From Gibbsiella quercinecans (GTDB lineage: Bacteria; Pseudomonadota; Gammaproteobacteria; Enterobacterales; Enterobacteriaceae): 64,000 nt of DNA. Location of the stretch: positions 5,408,925 through 5,472,924 of the forward strand of contig NZ_CP014136.1 in assembly GCF_002291425.1 (NCBI RefSeq), given 5' to 3'. A program made the position numbers and the translations under genes. Positions 16,219 through 25,720 of this stretch are shown here, one piece after another (the stretch's first letter is position 1; the number at the start of each line of letters is the position of its first letter). The notes beneath the pieces were generated by a model. The model was not told where the DNA came from, made no database searches, and saw only the letters and a list, made by a program, of their open reading frames with translations.

Positions 16219-16740
16219 ATGCAAAACTTCTATATTGATCGAATGGCGAGCCCGCTGGGCGAGTTGCTATTGATTGCCGATGCGCAGGGCCAACTGCGAG
16301 GCCTGGACTGGGGCGACCATGAAGCACGGCTGATGGCGCTGATGCACACGCATTACCGCACGGCCCCCTTCCAACTGCAGGAAAAAAGTAACCCCGGGGG
16401 CCTGACCGAGACGTTAACGCGTTACTTTGCCGGCGATCTGGCGGCCATCAATGATGTCGCGGTATGCACCGCCGGCACGGAATTCCAGCACAGCGTCTGG
16501 CGGCAATTGCGCCTGATCCCATGTGGAGAAGTGATCAGCTATGGCGAATTGGCACGGCGCATCGGCCGCCCTACCGCTTCACGCGCGGTAGGCATGGCCA
16601 ACGGCGCCAACCCGATCAGTATCGTCGTGCCTTGCCACCGGGTGATTGGTGCCCAGGGGGCGCTGACGGGTTACGCCGGCGGCGTACATCGCAAAGCCTG
16701 GCTGCTGCGCCATGAAGGCTTTCTGCCGGCGCAGGGCTAA
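16219..16740 (+). CDS. ogt: Methylated-DNA--[protein]-cysteine S-methyltransferase Ogt
   Basis: A 173-residue repair protein that transfers O6-alkyl groups from guanine to its own cysteine. The active-site block IVVPCHRVIG lies near residue 135. The DNA-binding helix region YGELARRIGRPTASRAVG precedes it, and GYAGGVHRKAWLLRHEG closes the domain, as in E. coli Ogt. ATG 16219 has GGAG nine bases upstream and is preferred to GTG 16210. It diverges from olsF and converges on dalR. In E. coli ogt sits next to fnr; here the arabinitol genes are inserted between them. Confidence 0.9.
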   Translation: MQNFYIDRMASPLGELLLIADAQGQLRGLDWGDHEARLMALMHTHYRTAPFQLQEKSNPGGLTETLTRYFAGDLAAINDVAVCTAGTEFQHSVWRQLRLIPCGEVISYGELARRIGRPTASRAVGMANGANPISIVVPCHRVIGAQGALTGYAGGVHRKAWLLRHEGFLPAQG

Positions 16741-16742
16741 GG

Positions 16743-17696
16743 CTAAGCCCCTTCGGCCCATAGCCCGGCCGCGGTTTCTTCATCAGTTACCAGGCCGTTA
16801 ATCCATTGGCCCGCCAACGCCGCGCGGATGGCGCTGTATTTTTCCCGGCCACCGGCCAGAGCGATCACGGGTTTTTCCGGCCGTTGGCGCAGGCTAACGC
16901 TGGTCAAACGCCCATCCAGTTCGCTGGCGACCCGCCGGCCTTCGCGATCGATAAAGTGGCCGAGCATTTCAGCCACTGCATTGTCCGCCTGCAGGCGCTC
17001 AACCTGCTGTGCGGAGATAAAACCATCCTGGTGCAGCGGGCACTGGCGGCCAATAGTACCAATGCCGATGAAAGTGACATCCGCCTGATTGGCTTTTTCA
17101 CTGACCGTACGGTAAATCCGGTGATTGCACCATAGCGCCCGGTCCTGTTCACCGTCGGCAAACAGCGGCGCCGGCAAAATAAAGTAGCGCCCCTGGGTTT
17201 TCTCCGCCATCCATAACGGCACATCGTAACGAGTACAAGAGCCGTCGGAGGCTATCGCGCCGATCAGCGACACGCAGCTGTGCTGCGGCCGTTCGAATTC
17301 CGGCAGTTCATCAATCGCCGCCTTAAGGCTCCGCCCCGATCCCACGCCGATAATCAACGGTTGCTCACTGCGGATAAACTGCGCCATTACCTCTGCGCCC
17401 GCTACCGCCACTGCGCGATTGATACCCGCGGCCGCCATGCCCTGGCTCGGCACCACCTGACATAACCCCAGGCTGAAGCGCTCGCGCAATTGGGCGGCCA
17501 GCGCCATGCAGCGGCCCTCCGGATGCGAGATGGTCACGCTAACCAACCCGTTGTCTATTGCGCAGGCGACCAGCCGCTGCGCCACCTGCCGTGAAACGCC
17601 CAGCGCATCGGCAATCTCATGCTGCGTTTGCCCGGCGACGTAATACATCCAGGCGGCGCGTGCAGCCTGATCCAGCTTCTTATCATGTTTCGTCAT
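16743..17696 (-). CDS. dalR: SorC-family regulator of the D-arabinitol operon (DalR-like)
   Basis: A 317-residue SorC/DeoR-family regulator. The N-terminal helix-turn-helix (about residues 20-50) reads HEIADALGVSRQVAQRLV. The remainder is the sugar-phosphate-binding NagB-like domain with GVGSGRSLKAAI and LAGGREKYSAI. It is divergent from dalDKT across about 186 bp containing candidate operators, the same arrangement as Klebsiella dalR. It probably represses or activates the operon in response to a pathway intermediate or D-arabinitol. Confidence 0.8.
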   Translation of the reverse strand: MTKHDKKLDQAARAAWMYYVAGQTQHEIADALGVSRQVAQRLVACAIDNGLVSVTISHPEGRCMALAAQLRERFSLGLCQVVPSQGMAAAGINRAVAVAGAEVMAQFIRSEQPLIIGVGSGRSLKAAIDELPEFERPQHSCVSLIGAIASDGSCTRYDVPLWMAEKTQGRYFILPAPLFADGEQDRALWCNHRIYRTVSEKANQADVTFIGIGTIGRQCPLHQDGFISAQQVERLQADNAVAEMLGHFIDREGRRVASELDGRLTSVSLRQRPEKPVIALAGGREKYSAIRAALAGQWINGLVTDEETAAGLWAEGA

Positions 17697-17785
17697 TTAT
17701 CCAGCCCATAGGTAAAGCCACTGCGCGCCATTTTACTGCCGAACGGCCAATGCGATGTGGTCAATTTGCACATTTGTGAGCCAAA

Positions 17786-17800
17786 GCCCACTAAATGGGC
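17786..17800. promoter_or_regulatory. Candidate DalR operator
   Basis: GCCCACTAAATGGGC is a 15-bp dyad (5-bp perfect stems) upstream of dalD. Further TTGCCCA and ATGCCCA half-like motifs lie at about 17838-17862, between it and the dalD start. Spacing and repetition suit a multimeric SorC-type regulator, but no consensus is available to confirm it. Confidence 0.4.
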
Positions 17801-17882
17801 AAAAGTTTATCTAAGCTACACGCCAGCAATAGAGCAATTGCCCAACAAAGGGGCCAATGCCCAAATCACTAACGGAGTGCAT

Positions 17883-19268
17883 ATGAATCAAAAAGCAAGT
17901 GCTTCCCCGGCCGTGTGGCTGCATATCGGCGCAGGATCTTTCCACCGTGCCCATCAGGCCTGGTATCTGCATCGCTTGATGGTAAGCGGTGATAAACGCT
18001 GGTCGATTGCCCTGGGTAACATTCGCGACGATGCCGCCCCCTTGTTAGATGCGCTGGCGGCGCAAGATGGCCGTTACGTACTGGAAACCGTCACGCCGCA
18101 GGGTGAGCGCCAGTATGAAACCATTACCTCAATCCAACAGGTGATACCGTGGGATAAAGAACTGGCGGCGCTGACCGCGCAAGGCGCCAAACCCGAAACC
18201 AAGGTCATCTCGTTCACCGTAACCGAAAGCGGCTATTACCTGGATAATCAATTCAACCTCGATCAGTCTAACGCTGACGTTCAAGCCGATTTGCAGGGCG
18301 GATGCAGCACCATTTACGGCGCTGTCACACAGATTTTACAGCACCGTCAGCGGCTAAATAGTGACCCTGTCACATTATTGAATTGCGACAATCTGCGCCA
18401 CAATGGCGACCGCTTCCGCCACGGGCTGAAGCAGTTTCTCACCCTGCGCCGCCAGGATGCGCTCATCGCCTGGATTGACAGCCACACCCGCTGCCCCAAC
18501 ACCATGGTGGACAGGATCACGCCGCGCCCATCCCCCGAGGTGGCCGAACGCGTCGCCCAGGCGACTGGGTTCCACGATCGTGCGGCGGTAATGGGCGAAG
18601 CGTTTATCCAATGGGTCATCGAGGATGATTTCATTGCCGGCCGCCCGGCGTTGGAGAATGTCGGTGTCGAAATGGTCAATTCGGTGCTGCCGTATGAAGA
18701 AGCCAAAATTCGTATCCTGAACGCCAGCCATAGCTGTATCGCTTGGGCCGGCACCCTGATTGGCCAGCGCTATATTCATGAAAGCACCGATACCGATGCC
18801 ATTCGCCAAATGGCGTATGACTATGTTACCGAGGATGTTATCCCTTCCCTGACGCCCAACCCGCTCGATCTGGCGGCCTACCGCGACGTGGTGCTGGAGC
18901 GGTTTTCCAACCCCTATATCCGCGATACTAACCAGCGCGTCGCCGCCGACGGCTTCTCGAAAATCCCCGGCTTCATTACCCCGACGTTGCTTGAATGCTA
19001 TCAACGCGGGCAACAACCGCGCGCCACCGTGCTGCTACCCGCCTTGTTCTTCGTCTTTATGCAACGTTGGCATGAAGGCACCCTGCCTTACGACTACCAG
19101 GATGGCATTCTCGATGCGCCAGCGGTACACCGGATGTTTGCGGCTGAAGATCCGCTAGCAATTTATGCCGCCGATGAAAAACTGTTTGGCGAGTTGGCGC
19201 ACAGCGAAAGCTTCGCCCAACTGCTGCGCCAGGCGATTGCCCGGATCAACCATTGGCTGACCGCCTAA
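17883..19268 (+). CDS. dalD: D-arabinitol 4-dehydrogenase
   Basis: A 461-residue polyol-specific long-chain dehydrogenase that oxidises D-arabinitol to D-xylulose with NAD. The N-terminal domain begins [16 protein letters not shown], a variant of the family's dinucleotide-binding motif. [12 protein letters not shown] near residue 165, and the catalytic lysine region [16 protein letters not shown] near residue 275, are typical of the mannitol/arabinitol dehydrogenase family. ATG 17883 follows GGAG; the frame is open upstream to 17757, but that part is non-conserved promoter DNA. It is the first gene of dalDKT. Confidence 0.88.
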   Translation: MNQKASASPAVWLHIGAGSFHRAHQAWYLHRLMVSGDKRWSIALGNIRDDAAPLLDALAAQDGRYVLETVTPQGERQYETITSIQQVIPWDKELAALTAQGAKPETKVISFTVTESGYYLDNQFNLDQSNADVQADLQGGCSTIYGAVTQILQHRQRLNSDPVTLLNCDNLRHNGDRFRHGLKQFLTLRRQDALIAWIDSHTRCPNTMVDRITPRPSPEVAERVAQATGFHDRAAVMGEAFIQWVIEDDFIAGRPALENVGVEMVNSVLPYEEAKIRILNASHSCIAWAGTLIGQRYIHESTDTDAIRQMAYDYVTEDVIPSLTPNPLDLAAYRDVVLERFSNPYIRDTNQRVAADGFSKIPGFITPTLLECYQRGQQPRATVLLPALFFVFMQRWHEGTLPYDYQDGILDAPAVHRMFAAEDPLAIYAADEKLFGELAHSESFAQLLRQAIARINHWLTA

Positions 19269-19279
19269 AGGAGCTGCGC

Positions 19280-20749
19280 ATGTATTTGGGACTCGATCTG
19301 GGCACTTCTGAAATCAAGGCGGTGGTGATCAACGACAACGGCGCCCTGGTTGCCAGCGCCGGCGAAACGCTGGACGTGCAGCGGCCGCATCCGCATTGGG
19401 CCGAGCAACACCCCAGCGCCTGGTGGCAGGCCACGCAGATAGCCGTTGCGCGCCTGCGGGCCAAAATGCCGGCCGCGCAGTGGGCGCAAATTCAGGCGAT
19501 TGGCCTTTCCGGGCAGATGCACGGCGCGGTGCTGTTGGACCGTGAGGATCATGTGCTGCGCCCGGCCATTTTGTGGAACGACACACGCAGCGCGGCTCAG
19601 TGCGAGGCATTGACGGCCAATGCGCCTGAGCTGCACAGCATCGCCGGCAACCTGGCCATGCCGGGTTTTACCGCCCCCAAACTGCTGTGGGTGGCGCGCA
19701 ATGAGCCGGAGATCTTTGCCCAAACCGCCTGCGTACTGCTGCCTAAAGACTACCTGCGTTGGATGATGAGCGGGGATAAAGTCTCCGATATGTCTGACGC
19801 GGCAGGCACGCTGTGGCTGGATGTGGCTAAACGCGACTGGTCAGACAGCCTGTTGGCCGCCTGTGGGCTGACGCGCGATCACATGCCGCGCCTGGTTGAA
19901 GGCAGTGAACCCACCGGGGTGTTGAAAACGGATATCGCCAACGCCTGGGGACTAAGTGACAACGTCACCATAGCCGGTGGCGGCGGTGATAATGCCGCCA
20001 GTGCGGTGGGTATCGGTGCCGTCAACGCCGGTGACGCGTTTATTTCGCTGGGGACTTCCGGAGTGCTGTTCGCCGTGAACGACCGTTTTCGCCCCAACCC
20101 ATTGTCCGCAGTGCATGCGTTTTGCCATGCGTTGCCAAACCGCTGGCACCAGATGAGCGTGATGCTCACTGCCGCCAGCGCGCTGCGCTGGTTCTGCCAG
20201 TTGGTCGGCAGTAATGAAACCACCCTGCTGGCGGAAATCGCCCAGATGAACCAGGCCGAGCAACGGCTGGCGCCGATCTTCCTGCCGTATCTTTCCGGTG
20301 AACGGACACCACATAACGATCCGCAGGCCAGCGGGGCTTTCCATGGCCTGACCCATAGCCATGCACGCTCTGCGCTCGGTTACGCCGTGCTGGAGGGCGT
20401 GGCGTTCGGTATGGCCGACGGGCTGGAGGTTCTGCGCCAGGCGGGCACCCAACTGACGCAATGCTCGCTGATCGGCGGCGGCGCCCGCAGTGAGACGTGG
20501 GCGCAACTGATGGCCGATGTGCTTGATCTGCCCATCATCACTCATCAGGGCGGCGATGCCGGCGGCGCTCTGGGCGCGGCCCGTTTGGGCTGGCTGGCGC
20601 AAGGGGGCGATCTGCAACAGGTATGTAGCAAGCCGCCGCTCGCCCGGCGGTTTACACCTGAGCGCGCACGCCAGCCGCTACTGGCTGAGCGGCTGGCCAC
20701 CTATCGCCGGTTATATCAACAACAGGTCGCACTGCGGCACCCGGCTTAA
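19280..20749 (+). CDS. dalK: D-xylulokinase
   Basis: A 489-residue FGGY kinase that phosphorylates D-xylulose to D-xylulose 5-phosphate for the pentose phosphate pathway. It starts with MYLGLDLGTSEIKAVV (phosphate-1 loop). GLSGQMHGAVLLD follows near residue 76, WNDTRS near residue 98, GGGGDNAASAVG near residue 233, and SLIGGGARSETWAQL near residue 402. AAAGGAG precedes ATG 19280, only 11 bp after the dalD stop, so the two are cotranscribed. It is dedicated to arabinitol use, distinct from an xylAB-linked kinase. Confidence 0.88.
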   Translation: MYLGLDLGTSEIKAVVINDNGALVASAGETLDVQRPHPHWAEQHPSAWWQATQIAVARLRAKMPAAQWAQIQAIGLSGQMHGAVLLDREDHVLRPAILWNDTRSAAQCEALTANAPELHSIAGNLAMPGFTAPKLLWVARNEPEIFAQTACVLLPKDYLRWMMSGDKVSDMSDAAGTLWLDVAKRDWSDSLLAACGLTRDHMPRLVEGSEPTGVLKTDIANAWGLSDNVTIAGGGGDNAASAVGIGAVNAGDAFISLGTSGVLFAVNDRFRPNPLSAVHAFCHALPNRWHQMSVMLTAASALRWFCQLVGSNETTLLAEIAQMNQAEQRLAPIFLPYLSGERTPHNDPQASGAFHGLTHSHARSALGYAVLEGVAFGMADGLEVLRQAGTQLTQCSLIGGGARSETWAQLMADVLDLPIITHQGGDAGGALGAARLGWLAQGGDLQQVCSKPPLARRFTPERARQPLLAERLATYRRLYQQQVALRHPA

Positions 20750-20803
20750 AACAATAACAACCGCCCTTCATCCCTAGCGGCTATGGCCGAGGAGGAGTTT
20801 GCT

Positions 20804-22096
20804 ATGCAACAACACAAACATTGGTTCGGGTTACCGATGAACCTGTTCTGGGGCTATATCGCTATCGCCATTTTTATGAGCGGCGATGGCTTTGAGATGG
20901 CCTTCTTGTCAAAACATATCACCGATATGGGGTTTTCACCGGCGCAGTCCGCACTGGTGTTCACGGTGTATGGCCTGGCCGCCGCGCTGGCCGCCTGGAG
21001 CTCCGGCGTGGTGGCCGAGATTATTACGCCGCAAAAAGCCATGCGCATCGGCTTTATCCTGTGGGTCGTGATGCACGCGCTGTTTATGCTGTTCGGGCTT
21101 GGGATGAAAAACTACCCGTTGATCATTCTGTTCTACGGCATCCGCGGCTTAGCCTACCCGCTGTTTATCTACTCTTTCGTGATGTTAGTGGTACAGAATG
21201 TTCCCAAGCAGCAGCTTTCGTCCGCCATGGGCTGGTTCTGGGCGATGTACTCGATCGGTATCGGCTGTATCGGCAGCTATTTGCCAAGCTTTACCATCCC
21301 GCTGATCGGCGAAACCGGCACCCTGTGGTTCGCTATCGCCTGGGTATTGGTGGGCGGCCTGATGGCGATGCTGATGCTGCGCCACGTCGGCCAGGCCAGC
21401 ACCAAGGCCCATTTGCCGCCGAAAGATAAACTGAAAGAGCTTTCGCGCGCGGTGACCATCCTGTTTACCAATCGCAATATTTTCCTGTCCTGCCTGATCC
21501 GTATTATCAATACGCTGTCGCTGTTTGGCTTCGCGGTGATCATGCCGATGTTGTTTGTCGGCCGGCTGGGTTTTAGCATGCCTGAATGGCTGCAGATCTG
21601 GGCGGTGTTCTTCTTCGTCACCATTTTTACTAACATTATGTGGGGAATTTTGGGCGAGAAAATCGGCTGGATGCGCCAGGTGCGCTGGTTCGGTTGCATT
21701 GGCTGCGCCATCTACAGCCTGGCGTTCTACTACCTGCCGGTGTACTTCGGCCATAACTTCTGGATGGCGTTGGTGCCTGCGGTGATGCTCGGCATCACCG
21801 TTGCCGCCTTTGTACCGATGACCGCCGTTTTCCCAGTGCTGGAACCTAACCATAAAGGGGCGGCTATTTCCATCTACAACCTCTCCGCCGGGCTGAGCAA
21901 CTTCGCCGCACCGGCCATCGCTTCTATCATTTTGCCATTCTTTGATATCGTCGGCGTGGTGTGGGCATATACCGGCCTCTACCTGTTTGCCGCGGTCTTG
22001 ACGTTGATCGTCAAGGTTGAACAACCGGGGCACAGCACGGCGGCCGCAGGCTATGCCATCCCCGACAAGGCGCTCGCCAAGGAAAGCAACCCGTAG
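20804..22096 (+). CDS. dalT: D-arabinitol transporter (MFS, DalT/RbtT type)
   Basis: A 430-residue MFS polyol:H+ symporter with about twelve helices, close to Klebsiella DalT and RbtT. MSGDGFEMAFLSKHITDMGF opens the first helix pair; GIRGLAYPLFIYSF and NHKGAAISIYNLSAGLSNF are also characteristic. GAGGAGG lies seven bases before ATG 20804. It is the last gene of the dal operon, which is closed by the terminator at 22101-22129. Confidence 0.88.
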   Translation: MQQHKHWFGLPMNLFWGYIAIAIFMSGDGFEMAFLSKHITDMGFSPAQSALVFTVYGLAAALAAWSSGVVAEIITPQKAMRIGFILWVVMHALFMLFGLGMKNYPLIILFYGIRGLAYPLFIYSFVMLVVQNVPKQQLSSAMGWFWAMYSIGIGCIGSYLPSFTIPLIGETGTLWFAIAWVLVGGLMAMLMLRHVGQASTKAHLPPKDKLKELSRAVTILFTNRNIFLSCLIRIINTLSLFGFAVIMPMLFVGRLGFSMPEWLQIWAVFFFVTIFTNIMWGILGEKIGWMRQVRWFGCIGCAIYSLAFYYLPVYFGHNFWMALVPAVMLGITVAAFVPMTAVFPVLEPNHKGAAISIYNLSAGLSNFAAPAIASIILPFFDIVGVVWAYTGLYLFAAVLTLIVKVEQPGHSTAAAGYAIPDKALAKESNP

Positions 22097-22100
22097 TCGC

Positions 22101-22129
22101 CCAAACGGCCTGAATACCAGGCCGTTTGG
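22101..22129 (+). terminator. Terminator-like hairpin of dal operon
   Basis: A perfect 12-bp stem (CCAAACGGCCTG / CAGGCCGTTTGG) with 5-nt loop lies 5 bp after the dalT stop. The T-tract is weak. Confidence 0.65.
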
Positions 22130-22343
22130 CTGTTCAGTGTGCCTCAATACGCTACATCACCCAGCATGATTGTGTTGTTATTGCCCGCTTGAACCGGGCA
22201 TTGTGCAAGCAGCGTGATGTAATCAACCACTTTGATATCAATAAGCTAAATAAAACCCTACTGCCAGCGTGTACAAAAAACGCACATAATATCCCGGTTC
22301 TTGTTATTGCTACCCTTATCACCCGCAATAAAAGATGTTAAAA

Positions 22344-22357
22344 TTGACGCATATCAA
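22344..22357. promoter_or_regulatory. FNR-binding site in the fnr promoter
   Basis: TTGACGCATATCAA matches TTGAT-N4-ATCAA with one mismatch. It ends 20 bp before the fnr ATG, the position expected for negative autoregulation of fnr, as in E. coli. Confidence 0.75.
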
Positions 22358-22377
22358 TTATTGCATGAGCGTAATCT

Positions 22378-23142
22378 ATGATTCCGGAAAAACGCGTGAT
22401 TCGTCGTATCCAGTCGGGTGGTTGTGCAATCCACTGCCAGGACTGCAGCATCAGCCAACTGTGCATTCCCTTCACTCTTAATGCGCACGAACTGGATCAG
22501 CTCGACAACATTATCGAAAGGAAAAAGCCAATTCAAAAAGGCCAAACCCTGTTTAAAGCCGGTGATGAGCTGAAATCGCTGTACGCTATCCGCTCCGGAA
22601 CCATCAAAAGCTACACCATTACCGAACAAGGCGACGAGCAAATCACCGGTTTCCATCTGGCTGGCGATCTGGTGGGTTTTGACGCCATCGGCGCCCTGAA
22701 GCACCCCAGCTTCGCGCAAGCGCTGGAAACCTCGATGGTGTGCGAAATACCGTTTGAAACCCTGGACGATCTTTCCGGCAAAATGCCGAACCTGCGCCAG
22801 CAAATCATGCGCCTGATGAGCGGTGAAATTAAAGGCGATCAGGATATGATCCTGCTGTTGTCGAAGAAAAACGCCGAAGAGCGCCTGGCCGCTTTCGTGT
22901 ATAACCTGTCGCGCCGTTTCGCGCAGCGTGGCTTTTCACCGCGTGAGTTCCGCCTGACGATGACCCGTGGCGATATCGGCAACTATCTTGGCCTGACGGT
23001 TGAAACCATCAGCCGCCTGCTGGGGCGCTTCCAGAAAAGCGAAATCCTTAGCGTGAAAGGCAAATACATCACCATCGAAAATATCGACGCCCTTTCCCTG
23101 TTGGCCGGCTCACAGCATATCAACGTGAGCGTTAACGCCTGA
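22378..23142 (+). CDS. fnr: Anaerobic regulator FNR
   Basis: A 254-residue CRP/FNR-family regulator that senses oxygen through a [4Fe-4S] cluster. The cluster ligands Cys20, Cys23 and Cys29 are present, and a fourth cysteine lies in [11 protein letters not shown] near residue 122. The C-terminal helix-turn-helix ([21 protein letters not shown]) carries the E-x2-SR DNA-contact residues. The cyclic-nucleotide-fold roll occupies residues 50-140. An FNR box in the promoter suggests autoregulation. It is followed by uspE, as in E. coli. FNR is expected to control fermentative genes such as ldhA, ydbK and ansB in this window. Confidence 0.95.
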   Translation: MIPEKRVIRRIQSGGCAIHCQDCSISQLCIPFTLNAHELDQLDNIIERKKPIQKGQTLFKAGDELKSLYAIRSGTIKSYTITEQGDEQITGFHLAGDLVGFDAIGALKHPSFAQALETSMVCEIPFETLDDLSGKMPNLRQQIMRLMSGEIKGDQDMILLLSKKNAEERLAAFVYNLSRRFAQRGFSPREFRLTMTRGDIGNYLGLTVETISRLLGRFQKSEILSVKGKYITIENIDALSLLAGSQHINVSVNA

Positions 23143-23267
23143 TTGCCTGCCGGATCGCTAATTTCACTCAATTAGTGATCCGGTACGTTACTGCCGCTGT
23201 TCTGTTTTTCAATGTTGGGTTACTCTGTTACTGACAGACTGTTGATTTCAGCTGTATAGGAGGCCCT

Positions 23268-24230
23268 ATGGCGAAGTATCAGAACCTTCTGGTGGCTATT
23301 GATCCCAACCAGGACGACCAACCGGCGTTGCGCCGGGCGGTATATCTGGTGAAACGGAATGGCGGGCGCATCAAGGCCTTTCTTCCCATCTATGATTTCT
23401 CTTATGAGATGACCACCCTGCTTTCCCCGGATGAACGCACCGCGATGCGGCAAGGCGTCATCAGCCAGCGCGCCGCCTGGATCAACGAGCAATGCCGCTT
23501 TTATCTGCAGGATGGCATTCCGATTGAAATCAAAGTGGTCTGGCACAATCGTCCCTTTGAAGCGATTATTCAGGAAGTCATTAATGGCAAACACGATTTG
23601 CTGCTGAAAATGGCGCACCAGCACGATCGGCTGGAATCGGTGATCTTTACCCCAACCGACTGGCACCTGCTGCGCAAATGCCCTTCACCGGTGTGGATGG
23701 TAAAAGACCAGCCGTGGCCGGAAGGCGGTAAAGCCGTGGTGGCAGTCAACCTATCCAGTGAAGAACCTTATCACGATCCGCTGAATATCAAGCTGGTGCA
23801 GGAAACCGTTGAACTGGCCAATAACGTCAACCAAACGGAAGTGCATCTGGTTGGCGCCTACCCGGTAACCCCAATTAACATCGCTATTGAACTGCCTGAC
23901 TTTGATCCCAGCGTCTATAACGACGCTATCCGCGGCCAGCATTTGATCGCCATGAAGGCGCTGCGGCAAAAATTCCACATCAAGGAAGAGTTCACCCACG
24001 TGGAAAAAGGCCTGCCGGAAGAGGTTATCCCCGATCTGGCTGAACATCTGGGCGCCGGGATTGTGGTGCTTGGCACGCTGGGCCGCACCGGTATTTCGGC
24101 CGCATTTATCGGCAACACCGCCGAACACGTGATCGACCACCTCAAGTGCGATCTGTTAGTGATCAAGCCGGATGATTTCAACTGCCCGATTGAAAGTGAC
24201 GAGGACGACGAACATGACGATGAGGATTAA
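23268..24230 (+). CDS. uspE: Universal stress protein UspE
   Basis: A 320-residue protein with two tandem Usp domains (about residues 3-140 and 160-305). The second ends in [33 protein letters not shown], the ATP-type G-x2-G-x9-G(S/T) segment. An acidic tail ([10 protein letters not shown]) closes it. UspE supports stress resistance, aggregation and motility control. AGGAGG precedes the ATG. The promoter lies in the 125-bp gap after fnr, and a strong bidirectional terminator separates it from fabV. Confidence 0.92.
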   Translation: MAKYQNLLVAIDPNQDDQPALRRAVYLVKRNGGRIKAFLPIYDFSYEMTTLLSPDERTAMRQGVISQRAAWINEQCRFYLQDGIPIEIKVVWHNRPFEAIIQEVINGKHDLLLKMAHQHDRLESVIFTPTDWHLLRKCPSPVWMVKDQPWPEGGKAVVAVNLSSEEPYHDPLNIKLVQETVELANNVNQTEVHLVGAYPVTPINIAIELPDFDPSVYNDAIRGQHLIAMKALRQKFHIKEEFTHVEKGLPEEVIPDLAEHLGAGIVVLGTLGRTGISAAFIGNTAEHVIDHLKCDLLVIKPDDFNCPIESDEDDEHDDED

Positions 24231-24265
24231 TCGCTAAGCTCTTCGCCAGCAAACGGCGCGATAAA

Positions 24266-24298
24266 AAAAGCCAGTCAGTTTAACTGACTGGCTTTTTA
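24266..24298. terminator. Bidirectional terminator between uspE and fabV
   Basis: A 15-bp perfect stem (AAAAGCCAGTCAGTT / AACTGACTGGCTTTT) with a 1-nt centre, flanked by A- and T-tracts, serves both converging genes. Confidence 0.9.
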
Positions 24299-24326
24299 CT
24301 GTCGGATTAGCGCCGTGGCCAGGAAC

Positions 24327-25520
24327 TTACAGTTCTACCACGTCAAAACGCACGTCTGGGTTCACGTCCGCGTCGTAATCCACTTCCGGTAGGCCGAAGC
24401 CGAACAGACGCAGGAACTCCTGCTTGTAGCCGATGTAATCCGTCAGTTCACTGAGGTTTTCAGTGGTGATGGACGGCCACAGATCGCGGCACGCCAGCTG
24501 CACATCATCACGCAGCTCCCAGTCGTCCATGCGGATACGGTTATGGTCGTCCAGCGCCATATCGCTGCCGTACAAACGGGTGCGCATCAGGCGGTCAACC
24601 TGTTCGATACAGCCTTCGTGGATACCTTTTTCCTTCATGATCTTGAAAGCCATGGAGATATAGAGCGGCATGACCGGGATCGCCGAAGACGCCTGGGTGA
24701 CCACCGACTTGAGCACGGCAACGTGCGCCGTGCCGCCTTTGGCCGACAGATCGCCACGGATGGCCGTTGCAGCACGATCGAGATCTTCTTTCGCGCGGCC
24801 CAGCGTGCCGTGCCAGTAGATTGGCCAGGTCAGATCGGTGCCGATATACGAATAAGCAACGGACTTAGCGCCTTCGGCCAGCACACCGGCTTGCTCCAGC
24901 GCGCTCATCCACAGCTCCCAATCCTGCCCGCCCATCACGGTGATGGTGTTCTGGATCTCTTCTTCCGTTGCCGGCTCAACGCTTGCACTGATGATCTGGT
25001 CTTTGTTGGTATCAATCGCGGTAGTGGTGTAAACCTCTCCGATCGGCTTCAAGGCAGAACGCACCACTTCGCCGGTATCCGGCAGTTTGCGCACCGGTGA
25101 GGCCAGCGAATAAACCACCAGGTCAATCTGGCCAAGGTCGGCTTTAATCAGCTCAATCACTTTTTCGCGACATTCATTGGAGAAGGCATCGCCATTAACG
25201 CTCTTGGCGTAAAGGCCGGCCTCTTTCGCTGCCTTGTCGAAGGCGGCTGAGTTATACCAGCCAGCAGTGGCCGGTTTGGTTTCCGTGCCGGCTTTTTCAA
25301 AGAACACACCGATGGTGGCGGCGCCGCTGCCAAATGCGGTGGCAATGCGGGAGGCCAGACCATACCCGGTAGATGCACCTATCACCAGCACACGCTTAGG
25401 GCCGTTGGCGATAACGCCATGCTCTTTGGTGTAGGCGATTTGGCGGCGAACATTGGCTTCACAACCCACCGGATGAGTGGTGGTACAGATAAAGCCGCGA
25501 ACCTTAGGTTTGATAATCAT
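24327..25520 (-). CDS. fabV: Enoyl-[acyl-carrier-protein] reductase FabV
   Basis: A 397-residue NADH-dependent trans-2-enoyl-ACP/CoA reductase of the FabV class, completing each fatty-acid elongation cycle. Nucleotide-binding [12 protein letters not shown] lies near residue 48. The active site is Y-x8-K in the stretch [11 protein letters not shown] near residue 235. The length is typical and it is much larger than FabI. FabV enzymes are little affected by triclosan, so this gene can explain natural triclosan tolerance. It is transcribed alone. Its upstream region has a cluster of GCGCAAA motifs (25572-25663). Confidence 0.93.
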   Translation of the reverse strand: MIIKPKVRGFICTTTHPVGCEANVRRQIAYTKEHGVIANGPKRVLVIGASTGYGLASRIATAFGSGAATIGVFFEKAGTETKPATAGWYNSAAFDKAAKEAGLYAKSVNGDAFSNECREKVIELIKADLGQIDLVVYSLASPVRKLPDTGEVVRSALKPIGEVYTTTAIDTNKDQIISASVEPATEEEIQNTITVMGGQDWELWMSALEQAGVLAEGAKSVAYSYIGTDLTWPIYWHGTLGRAKEDLDRAATAIRGDLSAKGGTAHVAVLKSVVTQASSAIPVMPLYISMAFKIMKEKGIHEGCIEQVDRLMRTRLYGSDMALDDHNRIRMDDWELRDDVQLACRDLWPSITTENLSELTDYIGYKQEFLRLFGFGLPEVDYDADVNPDVRFDVVEL

Positions 25521-25660
25521 AATGGGTCTAGGATCCGTTAAATGGATGAAATCGGGACATAAGATACCTCATTGCGCCCCTTTATTGTGATCTGATGTGT
25601 TAGATTGCGCAAATTCTGCGCCATTTTGCGCGATAAACCGGCGCAAATACCGCTTGGCGC

Positions 25661-25698
25661 AAAGAAAAATGCCAGCCGGGGAAGCCAGGCTGGCATTT
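25661..25698 (-). terminator. Intrinsic terminator of pntAB
   Basis: A 10-bp stem (AATGCCAGCC / GGCTGGCATT) followed, on the minus strand, by a T-rich tail. Confidence 0.85.
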
Positions 25699-25720
25699 GC
25701 GGTTAACACTGGCTGTGAAA

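Noticed and set aside
21185..22147. 320-codon open frame antisense to dalT
   Set aside because: Shadow of dalT with Gln/His/Arg-rich translation and no start signal.
22200..22260. Second FNR box before fnr (TTGATATCAA)
   Set aside because: The two half-sites touch, without the 4-bp spacer FNR needs.
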